NCBI RefSeq assembly: GCF_001942305.1
Contig: NZ_MKKE01000011.1
Span: forward strand, 62,001-126,000
Direction: 5' to 3'
DNA: 64,000 nucleotides
Source of the DNA: Saccharomonospora sp. CUA-673
GTDB taxonomy: Bacteria > Actinomycetota > Actinomycetes > Mycobacteriales > Pseudonocardiaceae
Position 1 is the stretch's first letter. The number at the start of each line of letters is the position of its first letter. A program made the translations under genes and the position numbers. Of this stretch, positions 34,521 to 43,137 are shown one piece after another. Under the pieces are notes generated by a model. That model was not told the origin of the DNA, searched no databases, and worked only from the letters and a program-made list of their open reading frames with translations.

Positions 34521-35630
34521 GCCGAAAGTAGCCGGTCGATATCGGTAATCCTGCGTTCCAACCTCGCGGAGTTGACTCCGTTCGAGGTCTTCCGGGCTCG
34601 GGTCAACGTGCTGTGCGCGGCATCGAACACCCCGGCCCGGGCGTAGGACTCGGCTAACCACGTCTGATACAAGGCAACTTCCCGGGCGTGGCTCTGGTCG
34701 TACGAGTCGATAGCCGCCGACAACAACGGCTCAGCCTGCATAGGCTGTCCCAGCTCGATCAGGCACCGACCGGCCATGACGTCGATTTCCCGCCGGTTGA
34801 GCCAGTACACCCACTCCGGCTCTTCGGTGCCGTCGGAGCGCTGGTCGTAAGTGTCGTCTACGAGGTCCAGTGTTCGCCGGGTGGAGTCGTAATCCCGGGA
34901 TCGAGCGCTGGCCCACGCGACCCGCTCCAACAGTAGGGTCTTAGCCACCGGTGATGCACCGTGAGCACCCCGGACCGCTGACCGAGCGAGTAGGGCAGCG
35001 TCCGCAGGGTCTCCGACGTTGGCTATCTGGTAGCTCAGCGACGACAGCAACTGACCGGCTAACGCGTGATCCCCGGCATCCCGGGCGCCGAGACACCGTC
35101 CAGGTACACGCGTTGCGCTTCGGTGTACTGCCCGGCGTCGCTGGCCACCCACCCGGCGAGCTGGGCAAGCTCACCGACAACCACCAGCAACCGCCGGCCG
35201 ATCCGCTCGGAGTAGCTGCCGGTCCTCACGACCTGCTGAGCCTCGGACAACTCCCGAAGCACCAGCGGCGACAGATCACCACCCCCGACGAAGTCGTCCA
35301 GGTGTCGTAGCTCAACCACTCGTTCTCCTAGTCGAGTGGCGAGGGTGTCGCCTACGCGTCGACCAGAAGCCGAGTGCAGAGCGATCGGGGTATCGGACAC
35401 CAACCACTCGTGAGCCACCCGGAGCGGGTCGTCTGGGCTGCCGTACAGCGTGTCGTGGAGACGTTCAGAGCACGGGAGTAGGCGGTGACGTGCTCGGGGC
35501 GGACAACCCGTTTCCCGGTCTCCAGATGCCCGAGAAGCGCTTTCGAGTAGTGCGTCCGGGCAGCCATAGCCGACAAGCTCACCCCGGCAGCCTCGCGGGC
35601 TGTCCTCAGGTTCTCGCCTAGCTCCGTCAC
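34517..35630 (-). CDS. XRE-family HTH regulator with TPR-like C-terminus; two frame breaks
   Basis: About 370 aa spread over three frames. N-terminus: XRE helix-turn-helix GENLRTAREAAGVSLSAMAARTHYSKALLGHLETGKRVV (residues 4-42). After about 35461 the frame changes to LHDTLYGSPDDPLRVAHEWLVSDTP, a segment shared by the actinobacterial XRE-TPR family. After about 35088 it changes again to ARDAGDHALAGQLLSSLSYQIAN followed by TPR-like helices to the end. One added base at each point restores the protein. Either sequencing deletions (as elsewhere in this window) or a decaying repressor gene. Divergent from the DnaJ-like mini-gene; a plausible lysogeny or element-control regulator. Confidence 0.8.
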
Positions 35631-35784
35631 GTGTAGACCCTTGTAGACGCGTTACCGGTTCCGCTCACCGTCTGTGCCGACCAGGCTACCGAACTAAGGC
35701 GGCCCCGGTCGGTGCTGAGACATCCCCTCTCATTCCCCGAGCCGGTCGGGGCTGCCTCACCAGTAGTCGTAGTGAGGAGTTGGT

Positions 35785-35901
35785 ATGTCCGGACCGCCGA
35801 TGAGAACGTGTCCTACGTGTCTAGGTAGTGGTCTCGCGAACAATCGGAAGGATGCTTGTGGAACCTGCGGAGGGCTCGGACAAGTCCCTGACGGCTGGTG
35901 A
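35785..35901 (+). CDS. DnaJ-type zinc-finger mini-protein (38 aa)
   Basis: ATG 35785 with GAGGAG 6 bases upstream. MSGPPMRTCPTCLGSGLA ... ACGTCGGLGQVPDGW: two CxxCxGxG-like motifs, exactly the repeat unit of DnaJ central zinc fingers but with no J domain. Overlaps the next gene, which carries a third and a fourth such motif in another frame. Confidence 0.65.
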   Translation: MSGPPMRTCPTCLGSGLANNRKDACGTCGGLGQVPDGW

Positions 35902-36178
35902 CCTCTGTCCGGTATGCGAAGGCGACGGAGTCCTGGTCTGGCAGCAGCCGGACGCTAACGGGGTGTTCCACGAGCTACAGGCACCGTGTCCGCACGGTTG
36001 CGGGGACTTCTGGACGTACCCCCACGCGGAACGTCGGCGGGTGGTCCCTGAGCGGGATGACGCACCCGCTAGGCAACGCGACCTAGCCGCCGAAACCGGC
36101 GGAGCGATCAGCCTGGACACCCTCCGGGACTTCATGACGCGGCAAGGACTGCCACCCGAAGACCGAGAAGAACGCTGA
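35858..36178 (+). CDS. DnaJ-type zinc-finger protein (about 106 aa)
   Basis: GTG 35858 (AAGGA 5 bases upstream) is preferred; ATG 35852 is too close to that site. Contains CPVCEGDGVLVWQQPDANG ... CPHGCGDFW, a DnaJ-like zinc finger, then a charged C-terminal region (HAERRRVVPERDDAPARQRD, LDTLRDFMTRQGLPPEDREER). It overlaps the 38-aa gene by 44 bp in a different frame. Function unknown; protein-protein or nucleic-acid binding likely. Confidence 0.68.
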   Translation: MEPAEGSDKSLTAGDLCPVCEGDGVLVWQQPDANGVFHELQAPCPHGCGDFWTYPHAERRRVVPERDDAPARQRDLAAETGGAISLDTLRDFMTRQGLPPEDREER

Positions 36179-36182
36179 GGAC

Positions 36183-36210
36183 GACCCCCGGCCGATCGTG
36201 GCTGGGGGTC
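36183..36210 (+). terminator. hairpin terminator
   Basis: GACCCCC...GCC / GGC...GGGGGTC with a short loop, 5 bp past the stop at 36178, followed by TCTTCTCGTT. Confidence 0.75.
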
Positions 36211-36241
36211 TTCTCGTTCCGGGGTGCAAACAATGCACCCT

Positions 36242-36365
36242 CGGGCTGACCTGGCTTTTTCCCACCTCCGGGAAGAAGTCAAGGGGTACCTCAATTGCAG
36301 GGACCCCGGGGGCCAAAGAACGTCCCCCCGGGCTGACCAGGCTTTTCACGGTCAACCGTGAAAAG
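36242..36365. repeat. direct repeat and 24-bp palindrome between convergent genes
   Basis: CGGGCTGACCTGGCTTTT at 36242 and CGGGCTGACCAGGCTTTT at 36329 (one mismatch). The second runs into the palindrome CTTTTCACGGT-CA-ACCGTGAAAAG (36342-36365). A GGTGCA...TGCACC stem precedes them. Could end integrase transcription or bind a regulator. No gene in 36179-36412. Confidence 0.6.
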
Positions 36366-36412
36366 GGTCTAGCTACTGTCGATACCCCCGGCGGTGACCA
36401 GCGGAAACGTTG

Positions 36413-37993
36413 TCACCCCGGATCAGGGTTAGTAGCCTTCCAACCCTCTAGCACGCTGTCGGGGATAGGTTCTTTGGTCCCGTCCCGGTGTACGAAGTAC
36501 GCCCCTTGATCCCCGGGGTCGGTCCAGGCTGGCAACGCCTCCCGGATCTCCTTGGGCTTCCCGATCGACATCAACACGAACGGCTCAGCTATCGCGAGAG
36601 CCTTGATACCGGTCTTGTGGATCAGCTCCCGCCGCTGGTCGGTGTCCATCCGGTCCCACGCTTCCCGGTACGTCTCGCCGGTCGGATGCTGCTCCCAGTG
36701 CCCAGCCGTCGACGGGAGCGCCTCTAGTTCTCTCCGGCGGTCGGTCAGGTTCTTCAGCCGCTCTAGGTAGCCGTCTTCGTCATCGTCGTAGAGCCCTGCG
36801 TCTGCCTCGGACCGAACACGAGCGATAGCCCGCTGGACTTGTTCTAGCTCGGCTGCTGTGTCCGTTCCGGGAATCCAGACAGAATCGGTAACTTCGGTAT
36901 GCCCGATCCTGCCTAAGAAGTCGTTCGTAAACGCTTCTTCGAGGTCGTCCGCCGTAATCGACTTCATGCTACACCCGGAGGTTGTCACCCGCCTCCGGCA
37001 ACGCCAATACCGGTAAACCGTCCCTTTCCGGTCTTTGCGGTACTGCATGTTCAGGTACAGCGGGACTAGTTCGCCTTCACCGGTCTCTTTCTCGGTTCGG
37101 GTGTAGCACTCGCCGCAGTAGACGACATGCAACAACAGCCCTTGCGGGTGGCTTCGTCGGTTAGGGATCTTGCGACTAGCGAGAGCGGCGTTAGCCGTGC
37201 GGTACAAGTCGTCGGAGACCAACGGTTCGCCGAATTGCATCGGCATACCGTCCTCACGAAGGACTAGTTTCCCGTGGTGCTTCTTCTGCCCGAGAACAGC
37301 GGTACCTTGAACGATGCGTTTTACGGTAATCCCGCTCCATTGCTTCGCGTGGCTCCGGCCAGGCTTCACACCTCGTTCGTTCAGGTCTCGGACGATCTTG
37401 TTCACAGCCCAGTTATCAGCGACTCGCTCGAAGATCTCCCGGACGATCTCGGCTTGCTCCGGGTCGACTTCTAGCCGGTATCCGTCACCGTCGGTCGCCT
37501 TGACCGATCGATACCCGTACGGGGTCGCTCCGCCGTGCCAGCGTCCTAGTTCAACCAGCTTCGCCCGGCTGGCCTTCGTGCGGGCCTTGATCGCTTCTAG
37601 CTCGCCTTCGGCGACACCGGCGAGGACCGAAGCGACCATCCGACCGGCCCAGTTGCTGAGGTCGATCGACTCGCGAACCGTGGCGAGAACCTTCTTGTTC
37701 TCCTCAGCCCACGCGAACAAGTCGTTCAGGCCGAACAACGTACGCCCGAGACGGTCCAGGGCTGCCGCTACGAGGACATCCCAGCTCTCGGGCTGGGCGA
37801 GCCACTGGGACAGCTCCGGAGCGTCCAGCGGGCTCACAGCTCCGGATACGTCTACGTCAATGGCCCAGCCGACTATCTGACCGTGGTGCATCTTCGCCCA
37901 CGCCTCGATACTCTCGCGCTGCCGTTCGACGCTGGTACTGGTGTCGGTGTCCCGGCTCAGTCGGATACGACCGACGATGCGAAGTTGTGACAT
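36413..37993 (-). CDS. int: large serine recombinase (site-specific integrase)
   Basis: 526 aa. Catalytic resolvase domain at the N-terminus: RLSRD with nucleophile Ser13, SVERQRESIEAWA, and DVLVAAALDRLGRTLFGLNDL. Then the recombinase domain (GATPYGYRSVKAT ... EIVREIFERVADNWAVNKIVRDLNERGV, SGITVKRIVQG), and the zinc-ribbon domain with C293/C296 (CGEC) and C332/C341, split by a coiled-coil-forming region (ELEQVQRAIARVRSE). Its start codon lies about 24 bp from attR, the standard arrangement in which attP is adjacent to int. Domain order and length match phiC31/Bxb1-type integrases. No reverse-complement excisionase gene is adjacent. Confidence 0.96.
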   Translation of the reverse strand: MSQLRIVGRIRLSRDTDTSTSVERQRESIEAWAKMHHGQIVGWAIDVDVSGAVSPLDAPELSQWLAQPESWDVLVAAALDRLGRTLFGLNDLFAWAEENKKVLATVRESIDLSNWAGRMVASVLAGVAEGELEAIKARTKASRAKLVELGRWHGGATPYGYRSVKATDGDGYRLEVDPEQAEIVREIFERVADNWAVNKIVRDLNERGVKPGRSHAKQWSGITVKRIVQGTAVLGQKKHHGKLVLREDGMPMQFGEPLVSDDLYRTANAALASRKIPNRRSHPQGLLLHVVYCGECYTRTEKETGEGELVPLYLNMQYRKDRKGTVYRYWRCRRRVTTSGCSMKSITADDLEEAFTNDFLGRIGHTEVTDSVWIPGTDTAAELEQVQRAIARVRSEADAGLYDDDEDGYLERLKNLTDRRRELEALPSTAGHWEQHPTGETYREAWDRMDTDQRRELIHKTGIKALAIAEPFVLMSIGKPKEIREALPAWTDPGDQGAYFVHRDGTKEPIPDSVLEGWKATNPDPG

Positions 37994-38006
37994 GTCGCTA
38001 CAGTAG

Positions 38007-38174
38007 TCAACTTGACACGTCGGCGGAGTCGAAGGTAGTCACGCCGGCGTCCAGGGCCGCCTTGATGCAGGCGTGCGCCTGGTCCTCCTCCACCTGAGAA
38101 CCGTGCGTGAGCCAGTTGCCGTACGAGATCTCACTGACCGAGAGGCCGCTGCGGCCGAGACGTCGAAATTCCAT
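38007..38174 (-). pseudogene. aldo/keto reductase, N-terminal fragment (partner of 26186-27040)
   Basis: ATG 38174 encodes the usual AKR N-terminus ([20 protein letters not shown] ... [13 protein letters not shown]) and then stops through element-derived codons. It retains the host promoter and start, while the catalytic half is 11 kb away. Excision of the element would regenerate a 332-aa enzyme. Confidence 0.92.
38017..38030. other. attR, right attachment site of the integrated element
   Basis: The + strand reads ACGTCGGCGGAGTC, encoding DSADV of the AKR gene. Shares TCGGC (38020-38024) with attL. Beyond it the AKR N-terminal fragment runs into element DNA and stops after two extra codons (SS, stop at 38007-38009). 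Confidence 0.8.
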
Positions 38175-38241
38175 GTGTCCCACCCTAGTCCGGTTTGTTC
38201 GCATGGCTAACGAACCGGAGCAGGGTGTGCGGCGCAGGGGG

Positions 38242-38907
38242 TTACGGGACCGGGTCGCCCGCCTTGAGTCGCGGCTTCGGCACCCGCAGCCGGCGCAGCT
38301 GGCTGGCGCGGACGAACGCGTACCAGCCAAGCGAGGCACCGCGGATGTGCTCGTTCGGGAAGCGCTCACGGGCCGCGTTCGCGACCCGCCGGCCGTTCAG
38401 GAAGCCCTCGGCGAGCATGCCCAGCAGGAAGATCGTCGTCACCATCGTGGCGTACTGCTGGATCTCCACCACGGGGATGAGCAGCGAGAAGAACACGAGA
38501 ACGGCCAGCGGCATGAACAGCCCGAGCACGTTGCGGCGGGAGTCGATCATGTCGCGCACGAACGCCTTCACCGGGCCGCGGTCGCGGGGGAGCAGGTACC
38601 GCTCGTCGCCCGCCATCATGCGCTCGCGGCGCTCCCTGGCCGCGGCGCGCCGCGCTTCCTTGTCCTCCTTCGTCACCGGATTCTGCTTCTTCAGCTCCCG
38701 GTTCCGACGGATGGCCTCGCGCGTGGTCGTCGGAGGCGGTGCCACGGGGCCGCGGCGCTTGCCCTCGGCCTCCGTGCGCTTCGGCGTCGGCCGTCCCTTC
38801 GCGGGGGTGTACCCCCGGGGCGTGTGAGATCCGTCGGACTCCTCGACGGTCTCGTCGACGGCGTCCGACTCGGTCTTCTCGGCATTATTACGGCGCAGGA
38901 ACCTCAC
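38242..38907 (-). CDS. DUF3043 membrane protein
   Basis: 221 aa. A long charged, Lys/Arg/Glu-rich cytoplasmic N-terminus (about 120 residues, includes [23 protein letters not shown]) is followed by two TM segments ([24 protein letters not shown] and [16 protein letters not shown]) and a basic tail. This is the DUF3043 architecture (Rv2206-like). Divergent from erpA; the 38908-39079 gap holds both promoters. Role unknown. Confidence 0.9.
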   Translation of the reverse strand: MRFLRRNNAEKTESDAVDETVEESDGSHTPRGYTPAKGRPTPKRTEAEGKRRGPVAPPPTTTREAIRRNRELKKQNPVTKEDKEARRAAARERRERMMAGDERYLLPRDRGPVKAFVRDMIDSRRNVLGLFMPLAVLVFFSLLIPVVEIQQYATMVTTIFLLGMLAEGFLNGRRVANAARERFPNEHIRGASLGWYAFVRASQLRRLRVPKPRLKAGDPVP

Positions 38908-39079
38908 ACCACCAGGGTATTGCAGTGCTCACTGCCGATGTTCAGCCGGTCGAAACATGTGACACCATGGCGGCGAGGGAACAAGACGGACGTCCTCCGT
39001 GTTGGCTCCGATAGAGGCTCCGGGCCCCGCACGAACGTGCGCGTCCTGAGGACTGAGCTGCATAGATGTGAGGAGTGCC

Positions 39080-39451
39080 ATGACCACCGCTGAGCAGACC
39101 GGCAACACCGCAGCCGAAGAGGCCACCCACGGCGTCGTCCTGACCGAGTCGGCCGCGTCGAAGGCGAAGGCGCTGCTCGACCAGGAGGGTCGCGACGACA
39201 TGCACCTGCGCATCGCGGTGCAGCCGGGTGGCTGCGCGGGCCTGCGCTATCAGCTGTTCTTCGACGAGCGCGAGCTCGACGGCGACCTGTTCCGCGACTT
39301 CAACGGTCTGCGCGTGGCCGTCGACCGCATGAGCGCACCGTACGTCGAGGGCGCCCAGATCGACTTCGTCGACAGCATCGAGAAGCAGGGCTTCACGATC
39401 GACAACCCCAACGCGGGCGGCTCCTGCGCCTGCGGCGACTCGTTCCACTGA
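39080..39451 (+). CDS. erpA: iron-sulfur cluster insertion protein (HesB/IscA family)
   Basis: 123 aa A-type carrier. What is seen: VVLTESAASKAKALL, the first ligand in VQPGGCAGLRYQLFFDE, and the C-terminal pair in GGSCACGDSF, the three cysteines that hold or transfer Fe-S clusters. ATG 39080 has AGGAG 5-9 bases upstream. Rv2204c equivalent. Likely matures Fe-S proteins such as LipA and the Rieske protein encoded nearby. Confidence 0.94.
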   Translation: MTTAEQTGNTAAEEATHGVVLTESAASKAKALLDQEGRDDMHLRIAVQPGGCAGLRYQLFFDERELDGDLFRDFNGLRVAVDRMSAPYVEGAQIDFVDSIEKQGFTIDNPNAGGSCACGDSFH

Positions 39452-39489
39452 GTCGAGGCTGAGTCGAAGCCGCGCAAGGCGGAAACGAC

Positions 39490-39520
39490 ACGAGCGCCGG
39501 CCCATCCGGGTCGCGCTCGT
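39490..39520 (+). terminator. erpA terminator hairpin
   Basis: ACGAGCG...GGCCC-atc-cGGG...CGCTCGT inverted repeat 39 bp past the erpA stop. Confidence 0.65.
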
Positions 39521-39612
39521 TGCATGTTCACCGACGGCAGCTTGGGCGGCCGGTCGGTATCGAAGGGGCCGCGATCGCCGTTGATCGCGGCCGCCTCAGA
39601 GCTTGCCTGGTG

Positions 39613-39807
39613 TCACACGTAGGCGTCCAGTTCCGCAACCTGAGCGTGACATGCTTCGTCGACCTCCCACGGCTCCGCCTCCGGGTGCGGATGCTGGCCC
39701 GGAACGTGCGGACGCGGAATGTCGCGACAATCGGAGATGAGCTCGTCCATCGATTCGGGCTCGGGCGTGCGTTCGGTGCTGTTCACCAGGCCGAACGTAG
39801 GGACCAC
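39613..39807 (-). CDS. small acidic protein of unknown function
   Basis: 64 aa if started at GTG 39807, or 57 aa from GTG 39786 (MNSTERTPEPESMDELISD...). Polar, Pro/Glu/His-rich (RPHVPGQHPHPEAEPWEVDEACHAQVAEL), with two cysteines. No ribosome-binding site is obvious. It may be a real small protein because residue composition is not that of a shadow frame, but support is limited. Confidence 0.45.
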   Translation of the reverse strand: MVPTFGLVNSTERTPEPESMDELISDCRDIPRPHVPGQHPHPEAEPWEVDEACHAQVAELDAYV

Positions 39808-39937
39808 CGGCCGCCGCCGACAGCCCTACCAGTGGGTAGTCGTGCCTTACCGCTCGGTAGTCGCCCGGCGGGGTGAGCGCACGTCGGCTCCGCACCGGCG
39901 CCGGGTCGGAACACTGCCGATTCCGAACGGTGCCGAT

Positions 39938-40827
39938 TCAGAACAGCGACGCCTGGGTCTGGGAGAAGAAGGCGTTGTCGACGGCGATGATCGCGGCCAG
40001 GATCAGCGTGCCCATCGGCTCACGCGTGGGGAACGGCCGCGTGATGATGTAGGCGTCCTCGCGGCTGAACATCGGCGGTTTGCGCTGACACTCGATCACC
40101 TGCCGCCCGCCGGCGTCGGTGAAGTTGAGGACGTTGTTGCGCAGCCCCGCGAGCTTGAGCTGCCCGATCCGCGCGTTGTGCGCGTACAGGCCCATCGTGA
40201 TGCGTCCGACGAGCTTCTCCGACTCGACGTGCCCCAGCGGCGCCCCGTTCGGCAGCGTGACGTCGAACCGCGGCTTGGCGGCGGACTGCAGTCGCAGGGC
40301 CCGCGCCACGTGGAAGTACGGCGTACCGCCCGCGTCGACGAGCTCGAAGTGCTGGGACAGTCCCGCGCCGCCGCCGTCGTCGCCGAACGTGCGTACGTGC
40401 TTCGACTCGTCCGGATCCACCTGGGCGACCGCGCCGATGGGGTTGCCCTCGCCGTCGGTGATCGCATAGGTCGCCTTGCCGAGCATGCCGACGAAGAAGC
40501 GCTTGTCCTGCACGATGCTGACGCTCGGCGCCCCGTACACCGGCCCCGCGCCCACCTGGGCCATCGGACGTTGCGGAGACCCGTCGGCCTGTTGCGGCAC
40601 GAGACCGCCCTGCACCGGTTGCGGGCCCGCGGGCTGCGGAACCTGCTGCGGGGGCGGCGCCTGCGGGGTCGGGGCCGGCGGCGCGGCGGGTGCGGGGGTT
40701 GCGCGTGCTGGGGAGGCGCCTGTGGGGCGGCGGGCCGGGTGTGCGGCGTCCAGCGGTACCCGTCCCACCACCGGACGTACTGCGGATTGACCTGGTCGGG
40801 ATACCAGCCCGGTGCCGGCTGCGTCAT
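39938..40827 (-). CDS. DUF2510 + LURP-one/scramblase-like fusion protein, frame break near 40697
   Basis: About 296 aa after adding one base near 40697. N-terminal DUF2510 (PGWYPDQVNPQYVRWWDGYRWT) is a short domain typical of actinomycete membrane-associated proteins. A Pro/Gln/Ala-rich linker follows, then a LURP-one/tubby-like beta barrel (SIVQDKRFFVGMLGKATYAI, PYFHVARALRLQSAAKPRFDV, GRITMGLYAHNARIGQL, EDAYIITRPFPTREPMGTLILAAIIAVDNAFF) ending in a hydrophobic helix like the C-terminal segment of scramblase-like proteins. Probably lipid-associated; precise function unknown. Confidence 0.8.
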
Positions 40828-40910
40828 GCCACGGAGTCTAGGTGCTCACAGGCCCGGTGCCAGCCGGAAAGAACCCGAAACCACCGGAACGCACAACCAC
40901 CGGAACGAGA

Positions 40911-40946
40911 AGCGGGCCTGCGCGGAATGATCCGCGCAGGCCCGCT
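40911..40946 (-). terminator. asnB terminator hairpin
   Basis: Perfect 16-bp arms AGCGGGCCTGCGCGGA / TCCGCGCAGGCCCGCT around a 4-base loop, 14 bp beyond the asnB stop. Confidence 0.85.
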
Positions 40947-40959
40947 CGTCGGGGAGACC

Positions 40960-42887
40960 TCAGAGGTAGACCGGGTACTGGGGCTCGGGCACCTCGGGCT
41001 TGATGCGGTTCTCGATGAAGATGCCGTGCCAGACCATGAACACCAGCAGGGCCCACAGCCGGCGGCTGTGGTCGAGCGTGCCGGCCCGGTGCTCGTCGAG
41101 CATCGCGCGCACCGCGGCCTTGTCGAGCAGGTGACCGGTCTGCGAGTCGGCGATGATGCCGCGCGCCCACTCGTACATCTCGTCGCGCAACCACACCCGG
41201 ATCGGCACGGGGAAACCGAGCTTGCGCCGGTTCAGCACGTGCTGGGGGACGATCCCGTCGAGGGCCCGGCGGAGCGCGAACTTGGTCGTCTCCTTGGTGA
41301 TCTTCTGGTCGAGCGGGATGCCGGAGGCCACGCGGAACACCTCGGAGTCGAGGAACGGCACGCGCAGCTCGAGCGAGTTGGCCATGGTGACCTTGTCGGC
41401 CTTGACGAGGATGTCGCCACGCAGCCACGTGAACAGGTCGACGTGCTGCATCCGCGACACCGGGTCCCAGCCACGGGACAGGTCGTACCAGGGGCGCGTG
41501 ACGTCCTGGTGGCCCACACCCTCGGTGAACACCGGCAGCACCTCGCGCAACTGGTCGTCGCGGAACAGGCGCGCGTTGCCGTAGTAGCGCTCCTCCAGCG
41601 GCAGCGACCCGCGGCGCAGCAGGTCCTTGCCGCGCTTGCCCTCCGGGATGACGTTCGACACCTTCCCGGCCAGCCTGCGCAGCGCGCCGGGCATCTTCTC
41701 GAACGGCGCGAGCGACAGCGGCTCGCGGTAGATCGTGTACCCGCCGAACAGCTCGTCCGAGCCCTCGCCGGACAGGACGACCTTCACGTGCTTACGCGCC
41801 TCGCGCGCGATGAACCACAGCGGCACCAGCGCCGGGTCGGCGACCGGGTCGTCGAGGTACCAGACGATCAGCGGCAGCGTCTCCATCATCTCCTCGGCGG
41901 AGACGGTGCGCACGACGTGCTTCACACCGATCGCGGCGGCCGACTCGGCCGCGACGTCCACCTCGGAGTAGCCTCACGCTCGAAGCCGGTCGTGAAGGTG
42001 ATCAGGTTCGGGTTGTGCTCCTTGGCCAGCGCGGCGATGGCCGTCGAGTCGATGCCGCCGGACAGGAACGCGCCGACGGTGACGTCCGCGCGCATGTGCT
42101 TGGCCACGGAGTCGCGCATCACCTCGGCGACCTCCTCGTGCAGCGTCGCCGTCTGCGCGGGTCCCGACACCTCCTTGGTGCGGAACTCGGGGGAGAAGTA
42201 GCGCTCGGTCTTCAACTCCCCGCCGGGGGCGACGGTGAACGAGGTTCCGGACTCGATGCGGCGCACGTTCCGGTGCAGCGACTCGGGCTCGGGCACGTAC
42301 TGCAGCAGCAGGTAGTGCTGCAGCGCGGTGCGGTCCAGCTCGTCGGACAGTCCGAGGGTCTCCGACAGCTCGAGCAGGCTCTTCTTCTCGCTCGCCAACG
42401 CCACGCCGTTCGGCCCGGACGAGACGAACAGCGGCTTGATGCCGAACGGGTCGCGCGCGCCGAAGACGACCTTGGCCTCCGAGTCCCAGATGAGGAACGC
42501 GAACATGCCGCGCAGTCGCCCGACCGCGGCCGGCCCGAGGTGGTGGTAGGCCGCGACGATCGCCTCGGTGTCGCCCTCTGTGGTGAACGTCGCACCGTGC
42601 TCGTCGGCGAGCTGGGCGCGCAGCTCGAGGTAGTTGTAGATCTCGCCGTTGAAGTTGATGGTGTACCGGGTCGGATTCTCCGGCGGACCCCAGGTCAGCG
42701 GCTGATGCGAGTTGTCGACGTCGATGATCGCCAGCCGGTTGAACCCGAAGACGACCTCGCTCTCGGCCCACGTGTCCGTCTCGTCGGGCCCGCGGTGGCG
42801 TTGGCAGCGCAGTGCCTGGCCCACGGCGGGCCGTGCCTTCGCCGCGTCGTCTTCACTGGGACACACCAGTCCAAGCAGGCCGCACAC
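40960..42887 (-). CDS. asnB: asparagine synthetase (glutamine-hydrolysing), frame break near 41973
   Basis: About 643 aa once one G is restored in a GGG run near 41973 (GFEREGYSEVDVAAESAAAIG). N-terminal class II glutaminase with nucleophile Cys2 (MCGLLGLV), RHRGPDE, NRLAIID, NFNGEIYNYLELR; C-terminal synthetase with the ATP pyrophosphatase loop GAFLSGGIDSTAIAALA and SGEGSDELFGGY. The two halves otherwise lie in separate overlapping frames. Rv2201 equivalent; in mycobacteria the homologue is linked to Asn synthesis and cell-wall amidation. Divergent from ctaC across 250 bp with no other gene. Confidence 0.95.
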
Positions 42888-43137
42888 GCGTCTTCACACA
42901 CCCTTTTCGCTCATCGTGCTCGCTGATCGAACCCCGGCGCGCCCGGTGGTCCGTCCCTGCGTACGGGCCGATACGGACCGCCCGCGGAGGTGATTCAGCG
43001 CTGGAGTGGCCAGTATGCCCGGCATGTGTGCCGGGTTACGGCAGCGGGGGCAGGGATACCCCTTGGACGCCGATCCGGTTCAGCTCGGCTAAAGTCCCCC
43101 TACGTCACGTAGTGATCGGGCGAGGAGGCATCGCGCA

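Larger units (their letters stand above)
27035..38024. mobile_element. integrated mobile element (about 11 kb), serine-integrase type, satellite- or plasmid-like
   Basis: Bounded by attL and attR inside an AKR gene, with the integrase gene ending 24 bp from attR. Base composition and codon use differ from the host: many CTA, AGG, TAG and AT-ending codons and frequent CTAG. Cargo: a leading operon of small zinc-ribbon proteins (27085-29871), a replication-initiator-like double-HTH protein, a RHH regulator, a tail-fibre-like protein, two proteins of unknown function, an XRE-TPR regulator, two DnaJ-type zinc-finger mini-proteins and two long non-coding intervals. No terminase, portal, capsid, TraB/FtsK or relaxase is seen. 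Either a phage satellite/remnant or an integrative plasmid-like element. Confidence 0.9.

Noticed and set aside
27035..38024. Actinomycete integrative and conjugative element (AICE)
   Set aside because: No TraB/FtsK-like translocase, Spd or RepSA-type gene is visible, and the integrase is a serine rather than a tyrosine recombinase.
27035..38024. tRNA gene as integration target
   Set aside because: Neither end shows cloverleaf sequence; the target is plainly the aldo/keto reductase coding region.
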